A stretch of DNA of 64,000 nucleotides, taken from contig OZ176052.1 in the NCBI GenBank assembly GCA_964247055.1, positions 1,426,001-1,490,000 of the forward strand, given 5' to 3'. This document shows, piece after piece, positions 41,401 to 54,060 of the stretch. The translations under genes and the position numbers were made by a program. Under the pieces are notes generated by a model that made no database searches, had not been told where the DNA came from, and saw only the letters and a list, made by a program, of their open reading frames with translations. Numbering within the stretch: position 1 is the stretch's first letter; each line of letters starts with the position of its first letter. This DNA comes from Paragordius varius. Lineage: Eukaryota; Nematomorpha.

Positions 41401-43985
41401 AAGTATTTTTATCATGTAATTTTTAGAATCTTGGACAAGTAAGTTAATATTTTAGGTGTTTGGTGGGTGATTGGAATAATGTTCGATATTCCTAATTAAA
41501 AGTATTTTATAATATAATTTATAGATTCTTGGACAAGTAAGTTAATATTTTAGGTGTTTGGTGTGTGATTGGATTAATGTTCGATATTCCTTATTAAAAG
41601 TATATAATAATGCAATTTTTATATTCTTGGACAAGTAAGTTAATATTTTAGGAGTTTGGTGGGTAATTGGATTAATGTTCGATATTCCTAATTAAAAGTA
41701 TTTTTATCATGTAATTTATAGATTCTTAGACAAGTAAGTTAATATTTTAGGTGTTTGGTGGGTAATTGGATTAATGTTCGATATTCCTAATTAAAAGTAT
41801 TTTTATCATGTAATTTATAGATTCTTGGACAAGTAAGTTAATATTTTAGGTGTTTGGTGGGTGATTGGAATAATGTTCGATATTCCTAATTAAAAGTATT
41901 TTTATCATGTAATTTTTAGAATCTTGGACAAGTAAGTTAATATTTTAGGTGTTTGGTGGGTGATTGGAATAATGTTCGATATTCCTAATTAAAAGTATTT
42001 TATAATATAATTTATAGATTCTTGGACAAGTAAGTTAATATTTTAGGTGTTTGGTGTGTGATTGGATTAATGTTCGATATTCCTTATTAAAAGTATATAA
42101 TAATGCAATTTTTATATTCTTGGACAAGTAAGTTAATATTTTAGGTGTTTGGTGGGTGATTGGAATAATGTTCGATATTCCTAATTAAAAGTATATAATA
42201 GGGCAATTTTTAGATTCTTGGACAAGTAAGTTAATATTTTAGGAGTTTGGTGGGTAATTGGATTAATGTTCGATATTCCTAATTAAAAGTATTTTTATCA
42301 TGTAATTTATAGATTCTTAGACAAGTAAGTTAATATTTTAGGTGTTTGGTGGGTAATTGGATTAATGTTCGATATTCCTAATTAAAAGTATTTTTATCAT
42401 GTAATTTATAGATTCTTGGACAAGTAAGTTAATATTTTAGGTGTTTGGTGGGTGATTGGAATAATGTTCGATATTCCTAATTAAAAGTATTTTATAATGT
42501 AATTTTTAGATTCTTGGACAAGTAAGTTAATATTTTAGGTGTTTGGTGTGTGATTGGATTAATGTTCGATATTCCTAAATAAAAGTATTTTTATCATGTA
42601 ATTTATAGATTCTTGGACAAGTAAGTTAATATTTTAGGTGTTTGGTGGGTGATTGGAATAATGTTCGATATTCCTAATTAAAAGTATTTTTATCATGTAA
42701 TTTATAGATTCTTGGACAAGTAAGTTAATATTTTAGGTGTTTGGTGGGTGATTAGAATAATGTTCGATATTCCTAATTAAAAGTATATAATAATGCAATT
42801 TTTAGATTCTTGGACAAGTAAGTTAATATTTTAGGAGTTAGGTGGGTAATTGGATTAATGTTCGATATTCCTAATTAAAAGTATTTTTATCATGTAATTT
42901 ATAGATTCTTAGACAAGTAAGTTAATATTTTAGGTGTTTGGTGGGTAATTGGATTAATGTTCGATATTCCTAATTAAAAGTATTTTTATCATGTAATTTA
43001 TAGATTCTTGGACAAGTAAGTTAATATTTTAGGTGTTTGGTGGGTGATTGGAATAATGTTCGATATTCCTTATTAAAAGTATATAATAATGCAATTTTTA
43101 TATTCTTGGACAAGTAAGTTAATATTTTAGGAGTTTGGTGGGTAATTGGATTAATGTTCGATATTCCTAATTAAAAGTATTTTTATCATGAAATTTTTAG
43201 AATCTTGGACAAGTAAGTTAATATTTTAGGTGTTTGGTGGGTAATTGGATTAATGTTCGATATTCCTAATTAAAAGTATTTTTATAATGTTATTTTTAGA
43301 TTCTTCGACAAGTAAGTTAATATTTTAGGTGTTTGGTGGGTAATTGGAATAATGTTCGATATTCCTAATTAAAAGTATTTTATAATGTAATTTTTAGATT
43401 CTTGGACAAGTAAGTTAATATTTTAGGTGTTTGGTGTGGGATTGGATTAATGTTCGATATTCCTTATTAAAAGTATATAATAATGCAATTTTTATATTCT
43501 TGGACAAGTAAGTTAATATTTTAGGAGTTTGGTGGGTAATTGGATTAATGTTCGATATTCCTAATTAAAAGTATTTTTATCATGTAATTTATAGATTCTT
43601 AGACAAGTAAGTTAATATTTTAGGTGTTTGGTGGGTAATTGGATTAATGTTCGATATTCCTAATTAAAAGTATTTTTATCATGTAATTTATAGATTCTTG
43701 GACAAGTAAGTTAATATTTTAGGTGTTTGGTGGGTGATTGGAATAATGTTCGATATTCCTAATTAAAAGTATTTTTATCATAAAGTTTTTAGATTGGACA
43801 AGTAAGTTAATATTTTAGGTGTTTGGTGGGTGATTGGAATAATGTTCGATATTCCTAATTAAAAGTATTTTTATCATGTAATTTTTAGAATCTTGGACAA
43901 GTAAGTTAATATTTTAGGTGTTTGGTGGGTGATTGGAATAATGTTCGATATTCCTAATTAAAAGTATTTTTATCATGTAATTTAT
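37002..43985. repeat. Duplicated block 37002-38868 / 42119-43985 (1.9 kb, offset 5,117 bp)
   Basis: About 19 monomers recur with a constant 5,117-bp offset. Checked tags are ATAGGGCAATT (37,081 and 42,198), GGAGTTAGGTGGG (near 37,720 and 42,836), TGTTATTTTTAGATTC (38,171 and 43,288), GGTGTGGGATTGG (near 38,317 and 43,434) and the short TCATAAAGTTTTTAGATTGG monomer (near 38,661 and 43,778). With the block at 34,390 this makes three family members: 34.4, 36.8 and 42.1 kb. Confidence 0.87.
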
Positions 43986-46900
43986 ACATTCTTGGACAAG
44001 TAAGTTAATATTTTAGGTGTTTGGTGGGTGATTGGAATAATGTTCGATATTCCTAATTAAAAGTATTTTATAATGTAATTTTTAGATTCTTGGACAAGTA
44101 AGTTAATATTTTAGGTGTTTGGTGTGGGATTGGATTAATGTTCGATATTCCTTATTAAAAGTATATAATAATGCAATTTTTATATTCTTGGACAAGTAAG
44201 TTAATATTTTAGGAGTTTGGTGGGTAATTGGATTAATGTTCGATATTCCTAATTAAAAGTATTTTTATCATGTAATTTATAGATTCTTGGACAAGTAAGT
44301 TAATATTTTAGGTGTTTGGTGGGTGATTGGAATAATGTTCGATATTCCTAATTAAAAGTATTTTTATCATAAAGTTTTTAGATTGGACAAGTAAGTTAAT
44401 ATTTTAGGTGTTTGGTGGGTGATTGGAATAATGTTCGATATTCCTAATTAAAAGTATTTTTATCATGTAATTTTTAGAATCTTGGACAAGTAAGTTAATA
44501 TTTTAGGTGTTTGGTGGGTGATTGGAATAATGTTCGATATTCCTTATTAAAAGTATTTTATAATATAATTTATAGATTCTTGGACAAGTAAGTTAATATT
44601 TTAGGTGTTTGGTGGGTGATTGGAATAATGTTTGATATTCCTAATTAAAAGTATTTTTATCATGTAATTTATACATTCTTGGACAAGTAAGTTAATATTT
44701 TAGGTGTTTGGTGGGTGATTGGAATAATGTTCGATATTCCTAATTAAAAGTATTTTATAATGCAATTTTTAGAATCTTGGACAAGTAAGTTAATATTTTA
44801 GGTGTTTGGTGGGTGATTGGAATAATGTTCGATATTCCTAATTAAAAGTATTTTTATCATGTAATTTTTAGAATCTTGGACAAGTAAGTTAATATTTTAG
44901 GTGTTTGGTGGGTGATTGGAATAATGTTCGATATTCCTAATTAAAAGTATTTTATAATATAATTTATAGATTCTTGGACAAGTAAGTTAATATTTTAGGT
45001 GTTTGGTGTGTGATTGGATTAATGTTCGATATTCCTTATTAAAAGTATATAATAATGCAATTTTTATATTCTTGGACAAGTAAGTTAATATTTTAGGAGT
45101 TTGGTGGGTAATTGGATTAATGTTCGATATTCCTAATTAAAAGTATTTTTATCATGTAATTTATAGATTCTTAGACAAGTAAGTTAATATTTTAGGTGTT
45201 TGGTGGGTAATTGGATTAATGTTCGATATTCCTAATTAAAAGTATTTTTATCATGTAATTTATAGATTCTTGGACAAGTAAGTTAATATTTTAGGTGTTT
45301 GGTGGGTGATTGGAATAATGTTCGATATTCCTAATTAAAAGTATTTTTATCATAAAGTTTTTAGATTGGACAAGTAAGTTAATATTTTAGGTGTTTGGTG
45401 GGTGATTGGAATAATGTTCGATATTCCTAATTAAAAGTATTTTTATCATGTAATTTTTAGATTCTTGGACAAGTAAGTTAATATTTTAGGAGTTTGGTGG
45501 GTAATTGGATTAATGTTCGATATTCCTAATTAAAAGTATTTTTATCATGTAATTTATAGAATCTTAGACAAGTAAGTTAATATTTTAGGTGTTTGGTGGG
45601 TAATTGGATTAATGTTCGATATTCCTAATTAAAAGTATTTTTATCATGTAATTTATAGATTCTTGGACAAGTAAGTTAATATTTTAGGTGTTTGGTGGGT
45701 GATTGGAATAATGTTCGATATTCCTAATTAAAAGTATTTTTATCATAAAGTTTTTAGATTGGACAAGTAAGTTAATATTTTAGGTGTTTGGTGGGTGATT
45801 GGAATAATGTTCGATATTCCTAATTAAAAGTATTTTTATCATGTAATTTTTAGAATCTTGGACAAGTAAGTTAATATTTTAGGTGTTTGGTGGGTGATTG
45901 GAATAATGTTCGATATCCCTAATTAATAGTATTTTTATCATGTAATTTATAGAATCTTGGACAAGTAAGTTAATATTTTAGGTGTTTGGTGTGTGATTGG
46001 AATAATGTTCGATATTTCTAATTAAAAGTATTTAATAATATAATTTTTAGAATCTTGGACAAGTAAGTTAATATTTTAGGTGTTTGGTGGGTGATTGTAT
46101 TAATGTTCTATATTCCTAATTAAAAGTATATTTATCATGTAATTTTTAGAATCTTGGACAAGTAAGTTAATATTTTAGGTGTTTGGTGGGTGATTGGAAT
46201 AATGTTCGATATTCCTAATTAAAAGTATTTTTATCATGTAATTTTTAGAATCTTGGACAAGTAAGTTAATATTTTAGGTGTTTGGTGGGTGATTGGAATA
46301 ATGTTCGATATTCCTAATTAAAAGTATTTTATAATATAATTTATAGATTCTTGGACAAGTAAGTTAATATTTTAGGTGTTTGGTGGGTGATTGGAATAAT
46401 GTTTGATATTCCTAATTAAAAGTATTTTTATCATGTAATTTATACATTCTTGGACAAGTAAGTTAATATTTTAGGTGTTTGGTGGGTGATTGGAATAATG
46501 TTCGATATTCCTAATTAAAAGTATTTTATAATGCAATTTTTAGATTCTTGGACAAGTAAGTTAATATTTTAGGAGTTTGGTGGGTAATTGGATTAATGTT
46601 CGATATTCCTAATTAAAAGTATTTTTATCATGTAATTTATAGATTCTTGGACAAGTAAGTTAATATTTTAGGTGTTTGGTGGGTGATTGGAATAATGTTC
46701 GATATTCCTAATTAAAAGTATTTTTATCATGTAATTTATAGATTCTTGGACAAGTAAGTTAATATTTTAGGTGTTTGGTGGGTGATTGGAATAATGTTCG
46801 ATATTCCTAATTAAAAGTATATAATAATGCAATTTTTAGATTCTTGGACAAGTAAGTTAATATTTTAGGAGTTTGGTGGGTAATTGGATTAATGTTCGAT

Positions 46901-49900
46901 ATTCCTAATTAAAAGTATTTTTATCATGTAATTTATAGATTCTTGGACAAGTAAGTTAATATTTTAGGTGTTTGGTGGGTGATTGGAATAATGTTCGATA
47001 TTCCTAATTAAAAGTATATAATAATGCAATTTTTAGATTCTTGGACAAGTAAGTTAATATTTTAGGAGTTTGGTGGGTAATTGGATTAATGTTCGATATT
47101 CCTAATTAAAAGTATTTTTATCATGTAATTTATAGATTCTTAGACAAGTAAGTTAATATTTTAGGTGTTTGGTGGGTAATTGGATTAAGGTTCGATATTC
47201 CTAATTAAAAGTATTTTTATCATGTAATTTATAGATTCTTGGACAAGTAAGTTAATATTTTAGGTGTTTGGTGGGTGATTGGAATAATGTTCGATATTCC
47301 TAATTAAAAGTATTTTTATCATGAAATTTTTAGAATCTTGGACAAGTAAGTTAATATTTTAGGTGTTTGGTGGGTAATTGGATTAATGTTCGATATTCCT
47401 AATTAAAAGTATATAATAATGCAATTTTTAGATTCCTGGACAAGTAAGTTAATATTTTAGGAGTTTGGTGGGTGATTGGATTAATGTTCGATATTCCTAA
47501 TTAAAAGTATTTTTATCATGTAATTTATAGATTCTTGGACAAGTAAGTTAATATTTTAGGTGTTTGGTGGGTGATTGGAATAATGTTCGATATTCCTAAT
47601 TAAAAGTATATAATAATGCAATTTTTAGATTCTTGGACAAGTAAGTTAATATTTTAGGTGTTTGGTGGGTAATTGGATTAATGTTCGATATTCCTAATTA
47701 AAAGTATTTTTATCATGTAATTTATAGATTCTTGGACAAGTAAGTTAATATTTTAGGTGTTTGGTGGGTGATTGGAATAATGTTCGATATTCCTAATTAA
47801 AAGTATTTTTATCATGAAATTTTTAGAATCTTGGACAAGTAAGTTAATATTTTAGGTGTTTGGTGGGTAATTGGATTAATGTTCGATATTCCTAATTAAA
47901 AGTATTTTTATAATGTAATTTTTAGATTCTTCGACAAGTAAGTTAATATTTTAGGTGTTTGGTGGGTGATTGGAATAATGTTCGATATTCCTTATTAAAA
48001 GTATATAATAACAATTTTTAGATTCTTGGACAAGTAAGTTAATATTTTAGGAGTTTGGTGGGTAATTGGATTAATGTTCGATATTCCTAATTAAAAGTAT
48101 TTTTATCATGTAATTTATAGATTCTTAGACAAGTAAGTTAATATTTTAGGTGTTTGGTGGGTAATTGGATTAATGTTGGATATTCCATATTAAAAGTATT
48201 TTTATCATGTAATTTATAGATTCTTGGACAAGTAAGTTAATATTTTAGGTGTTTGGTGGGTGATTGGAATAATGTTCGATATTCCTAATTAAAAGTATTT
48301 TTATCATGTAATTTATAGATTCTTGGACAAGTAAGTTAATATTTTAGGTGTTTGGTGGGTGATTGGAATAATGTTCGATATTCCTAATTAAAAGTATTTT
48401 ATAATGCAATTTTTAGATTCTTGGACAAGTAAGTTAATATTTTAGGAATTTGGTGGGTAATTGGATTAATGTTCGATATTCCTAATTAAAAGTATTTTTA
48501 TCATGTAATTTATAGATTCTTGGACAAGTAAGTTAATATTTTAGGTGTTTGGTGGGTGATTGGAATAATGTTCGATATTCCTAATTAAAAGTATTTTTAT
48601 CATGTAATTTATAGATTCTTGGACAAGTAAGTTAATATTTTAGGTGTTTGGTGGGTGATTGGAATAATGTTCGATATTCCTAATTAAAAGTATATAATAA
48701 TGCAATTTTTAGATTCTTGGACAAGTAAGTTAATATTTTAGGAGTTTGGTGGGTAATTGGATTAATGTTCGATATTCCTAATTAAAAGTATTTTTATCAT
48801 GTAATTTATAGATTCTTGGACAAGTAAGTTAATATTTTAGGTGTTTGGTGGGTGATTGGAATAATGTTCGATATTCCTAATTAAAAGTATATAATAATGC
48901 AATTTTTAGATTCTTGGACAAGTAAGTTAATATTTTAGGAGTTTGGTGGGTAATTGGATTAATGTTCGATATTCCTAATTAAAAGTATTTTTATCATGTA
49001 ATTTATAGATTCTTAGACAAGTAAGTTAATATTTTAGGTGTTTGGTGGGTAATTGGATTAAGGTTCGATATTCCTAATTAAAAGCATTTTTATCATGTAA
49101 TTTATAGATTCTTGGACAAGTAAGTTAATATTTTAGGTGTTTGGTGGGTGATTGGAATAATGTTCGATATTCCTAATTAAAAGTATTTTTATCATGAAAT
49201 TTTTAGAATCTTGGATAAGTAAGTTAATATTTTAGGTGTTTGGTGGGTGATTGGAATAATGTTCGATATTCCTAATTAAAAGTATTTTTATCATGAAATT
49301 TTTAGAATCTTGGACAAGTAAGTTAATATTTTAGGTGTTTGGTGGGTAATTGGATTAATGTTCGATATTCCTAATTAAAAGTATATAATAATGCAATTTT
49401 TAGATTCCTGGACAAGTAAGTTAATATTTTAGGAGTTTGGTGGGTGATTGGATTAATGTTCGATATTCCTAATTAAAAGTATTTTTATCATGTAATTTAT
49501 AGATTCTTGGACAAGTAAGTTAATATTTTAGGTGTTTGGTGGGTGATTGGAATAATGTTCGATATTCCTAATTAAAAGTATATAATAATGCAATTTTTAG
49601 ATTCTTGGACAAGTAAGTTAATATTTTAGGTGTTTGGTGGGTAATTGGATTAATGTTCGATATTCCTAATTAAAAGTATATAATAATGCAATTTTTAGAT
49701 TCCTGGACAAGTAAGTTAATATTTTAGGAGTTTGGTGGGTGATTGGATTAATGTTCGATATTCCTAATTAAAAGTATTTTTATCATGTAATTTATAGATT
49801 CTTGGACAAGTAAGTTAATATTTTAGGTGTTTGGTGGGAGATTGGAATAATGTTCGATATTCCTAATTAAAAGTATTTTATAATATAATTTATAGATTCT

Positions 49901-50493
49901 TGGACAAGTAAGTTAATATTTTAGGTGTTTGGTGGGTGATTGGTATAATATTCGATATTCCTAATTAATAGTATTTTTATCATGTAATTTATAGAATCTT
50001 GGACAAGTAAGTTAATATTTTAGGTGTTTGGTGTGTGATTGGAATAATGTTCGATATTCCTAATTAAAAGTCTTTAATAATATAATTTTTAGAATCTTGG
50101 ACAAGTAAGTTAATATTTTAGGTGTTTGGTGGGTGATTGGATTAATGTTCGATATTCCTAATTAAAAGTATTTTTATCATGTAATTTTTAGAATCTTGGA
50201 CAAGTAAGTTAATATTTAAGGTGTTTTGTGGGTGATTGGATTAATGTTCGATATTCCTAATTAAAAGTATTTTATAATATAATTTATAGATCTTGGACAA
50301 GTAAGTTAATATTTTAGGTGTTTGGTGGGTGATTGGAATAATGTTCTATATTCCTAATTAAAAGTATTTTTATCATGTAATTTTTAGAATCTTGGACAAG
50401 TAAGTTAATATTTTAGGTGTTTGGTGGGTGATTGGAATAATGTTCGATATTCCTAATTAAAAGTATTTTTATCATGTAATTTTTAGAATCTTG

Positions 50494-50592
50494 GACAAGT
50501 AAGTTAATATTTTAGGTGTTTGGTGGGTGATTGGATTAATGTTCGATATTCCTAATTAAAAGTATTTTTATCATGTAATTTTTAGAATCTTG
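50494..50592 (+). repeat. Exemplar type B satellite monomer (99 bp)
   Basis: A clean example of the zone 3 monomer. It has GGTGTTTGG and a tail of TTTTTATCATGTAATTTTTAG followed by AATCTTGG. Sister subtypes in the same zone have GGAGTTTGGTGGGTAATTGG, TATATAATAATGCAATT, TTCTTAGACAAG, or GGAATAATG in place of GGATTAATG. The type A and type B cores are otherwise nearly the same, so they are two branches of one family rather than two satellites. Confidence 0.9.
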
Positions 50593-53500
50593 GACAAGTA
50601 AGTTAATATTTTAGGTGTTTGGTGGGTGATTGGAATAATGTTCGATATTCCTAATTAAAAGTATTTTATAATATAATTTATAGATTCTTGGACAAGTAAG
50701 TTAATATTTTAGGTGTTTGGTGGGTGATTGGAATAATGTTCGATATTCCTAATTAAAAGTATTTTTATCATGTAATTTTTAGAATCTTGGACAAGTAAGT
50801 TAATATTTTAGGTGTTTGGTGGGTGATTGGAATAATGTTCGATATTCCTAATTAAAAGTATTTTATAATATAATTTATAGATTCTTGGACAAGTAAGTTA
50901 ATATTTTAGGTGTTTGGTGGGTGATTGGTATAATATTCGATATTCCTAATTAATAGTATTTTTATCATGTAATTTATAGATTCTTGGACAAGTAAGTTAA
51001 TATTTTAGGTGTTTGGTGGGTGAATGGAATAATGTTCTATATTCCTAATTAAAAGTATTTTTATCATGTAATTTTTAGAATCTTGGACAAGTAAGTTAAT
51101 ATTTTAGGTGTTTGGTGGGTGATTGGATTAATGTTTGATATTCCTAATTAAAAGTATTTTTATCATGTAATTCTTAGAATCTTGGACAAGTAAGTTAATA
51201 TTTTAGGTGTTTGGTGGGTGATTGGATTAATGTTTGATATTCCTAATTAAAAGTATTTTTATCATGTAATTTATAGATTCTTAGACAAGTAAGTTAATAT
51301 TTTAGGTGTTTGGTGGGTAATTGGATTAAGGTTCGATATTCCTAATAAAGTCTTTAATAATATAATTTTTAGAATCTTGGACAAGTAAGTTAATATTTTA
51401 GGTGTTTGGTGGGTGATTGGATTAATGTTCGATATTCCTAATTAAAAGTATTTTTATCATGAAATTTTTAGAATCTTGGACAAGTAAGTTAATATTTTAG
51501 GTGTTTGGTGGGTAATTGGATTAATGTTCGATATTCCTAATTAAAAGTATATAATAATGCAATTTTTAGATTCCTGGACAAGTAAGTTAATATTTTAGGA
51601 GTTTGGTGGGTGATTGGATTAATGTTCGATATTCCTAATTAAAAGTATTTTTATCATGTAATTTATAGATTCTTGGACAAGTAAGTTAATATTTTAGGTG
51701 TTTGGTGGGAGATTGGAATAATGTTCGATATTCTTAATTAAAAGTAATTTTATAATGTAATTTTTAGATTCTTCGACAAGTAAGTTAATATTTTAGGAGT
51801 TTGGTGGGTAATTGGATTAATGTTCGATATTCCTAATTAAAAGTATTTTTAACATGTAATTTATAGATTCTTAGACAAGTAAGTTAATATTTTAGGTGTT
51901 TGGTGGGTGATTGGAATAATGTTCGATATTCCTAATTAAAAGTATTTTATAATATAATTTATAGATTCTTGGACAAGTAAGTTAATATTTTAGGTGTTTG
52001 GTGGGTGATTGGTATAATATTCGATATTCCTAATTAATAGTATTTTTATCATGTAATTTATAGAATCTTGGACAAGTAAGTTAATATTTTAGGTGTTTGG
52101 TGTGTGATTGGAATAATGTTCGATATTCCTAATTAAAAGTCTTTAATAATATAATTTTTAGAATCTTGGACAAGTAAGTTAATATTTTAGGTGTTTGGTG
52201 GGTGATTGGATTAATGTTCGATATTCCTAATTAAAAGTATTTTTATCATGTAATTTATAGAATCTTGGACAAGTAAGTTAATATTTTAGGTGTTTGGTGG
52301 GTGATTGGAATAATGTTCGATATTCCTAATTAAAAGTATATAATAATGCAATTTTTAGATTCTTGGACAAGTAAGTTAATATTTTAGGAGTTTGGTGGGT
52401 AATTGGATTAATGTTCGATATTCCTAATTAAAAGTATTTTTAACATGTAATTTATAGATTCTTAGACAAGTAAGTTAATATTTTAGGTGTTTGGTGGGTG
52501 ATTGGAATAATGTTCGATATTCCTAATTAAAAGTATTTTATAATATAATTTATAGATTCTTGGACAAGTAAGTTAATATTTTAGGTGTTTGGTGGGTGAT
52601 TGGTATAATATTCGATATTCCTAATTAATAGTATTTTTATCATGTAATTTATAGAATCTTGGACAAGTAAGTTAATATTTTAGGTGTTTGGTGTGTGATT
52701 GGAATAATGTTCGATATTCCTAATTAAAAGTCTTTAATAATATAATTTTTAGAATCTTGGACAAGTAAGTTAATATTTTAGGTGTTTGGTGGGTGATTGG
52801 ATTAATGTTCGATATTCCTAATTAAAAGTATTTTTATCATGTAATTTTTAGAATCTTGGACAAGTAAGTTAATATTTTAGGTGTTTGGTGGGTGATTGGA
52901 ATAATGTTCGATATTCCTAATTAAAAGTATTTTATAATATAATTTATAGATTCTTGGACAAGTAAGTTAATATTTTAGGTGTTTGGTGGGTGATTGGAAT
53001 AATGTTCGATATTCCTAATTAAAAGTATTTTATAATATAATTTATAGATTCTTGGACAAGTAAGTTAATATTTTAGGTGTTTGGTGGGTGATTGGTATAA
53101 TATTCGATATTCCTAATTAATAGTATTTTTATCATGTAATTTATAGAATCTTGGACAAGTAAGTTAATATTTTAGGTGTTTGGTGGGTGATTGGAATAAT
53201 GTTCGATATTCCTTATTAAAAGTATTTTATAATATAATTTATAGATTCTTGGACAAGTAAGTTAATATTTTAGGTGTTTGGTGGGTGATTGGTATAATAT
53301 TCGATATTCCTAATTAATAGTATTTTTATCATGTAATTTATAGAATCTTGGACAAGTAAGTTAATATTTTAGGTGTTTGGTGTGTGATTGGAATAATGTT
53401 CGATATTCCTAATTAAAAGTCTTTAATAATATAATTTTTAGAATCTTGGACAAGTAAGTTAATATTTTAGGTGTTTGGTGGGTGATTGGATTAATGTTCG

Positions 53501-54060
53501 ATATTCCTAATTAAAAGTATTTTTATCATGTAATTTTTAGAATCTTGGACAAGTAAGTTAATATTTTAGGTGTTTGGTGGGTGATTGGAATAATGTTCGA
53601 TATTCCTAATTAAAAGTATTTTATAATATAATTTATAGATTCTTGGACAAGTAAGTTAATATTTTAGGTGTTTGGTGGGTGATTGGAATAATGTTCGATA
53701 TTCCTAATTAAAAGTATTTTATAATATATTTTATAGATTCTTGGACAAGTAAGTTAATATTTTAGGTGTTTGGTGGGTGATTGGATTAATGTTCGATATT
53801 CCTAATTAAAAGTATTTTTATCATGTAATTTTTAGAATCTTGGACAAGTAAGTTAATATTTTAGGTGTTTGGTGGGTGATTGGATTAATGTTTGATATTC
53901 CTAATTAAAAGTATTTTTATCATGTAATTCTTAGAATCTTGGACAAGTAAGTTAATATTTTAGGTGTTTGGTGGGTGATTGGATTAATGTTTGATATTTC
54001 TAATTAAAAGTATTTTTATAATATAATTTTTAGAATCTTGGACAAGTAAGTTAATATTTT

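Larger units (their letters stand above)
32606..49630. repeat. Dispersed block copies 32606-33909 / 48327-49630 (offset 15,721 bp)
   Basis: A 1.3-kb block recurs almost 16 kb away with constant offset. Shared tags are the TATTTTATAATGCAATT monomer (about 32,670 and 48,391), GGATTAAGGTTCG (33,341 and 49,062), two successive TCATGAAATTTTTAG units (near 33,470 and 33,565; near 49,191 and 49,286) and TTCCTGGACAAG (near 33,686 and 49,407). A third, shorter relative lies at 46,489 to about 47,340 (offset 13,848) with only one TCATGAAATTT unit. The long distance is unlike the local duplications elsewhere in the array. Confidence 0.82.
30521..54060. repeat. Array zone 3: type B higher-order-repeat domain
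   Basis: A recurrent three- to four-monomer cassette dominates: a GGAGTTTGGTGGGTAATTGG unit ending TTCTTAGACAAG, a GGTGTTTGGTGGGTAATTGG unit, then one or more GGTGTTTGGTGGGTGATTGG units with GGAATAATG, and a TATATAATAATGCAATT tail leading back to the first. Longer blocks are duplicated at offsets 2,428, 5,117 and 15,721 bp (separate entries). Near the right end another cassette, tagged by GGTATAATATTCG and TAATTAATAG, recurs at 49,941; 50,926; 52,010; 52,601; 53,093 and 53,290. Its 591-bp step is confirmed by the rare AACATGTAA variant at 51,851 and 52,442. Type A subtypes such as GGATTGTAAG are absent. Confidence 0.85.
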
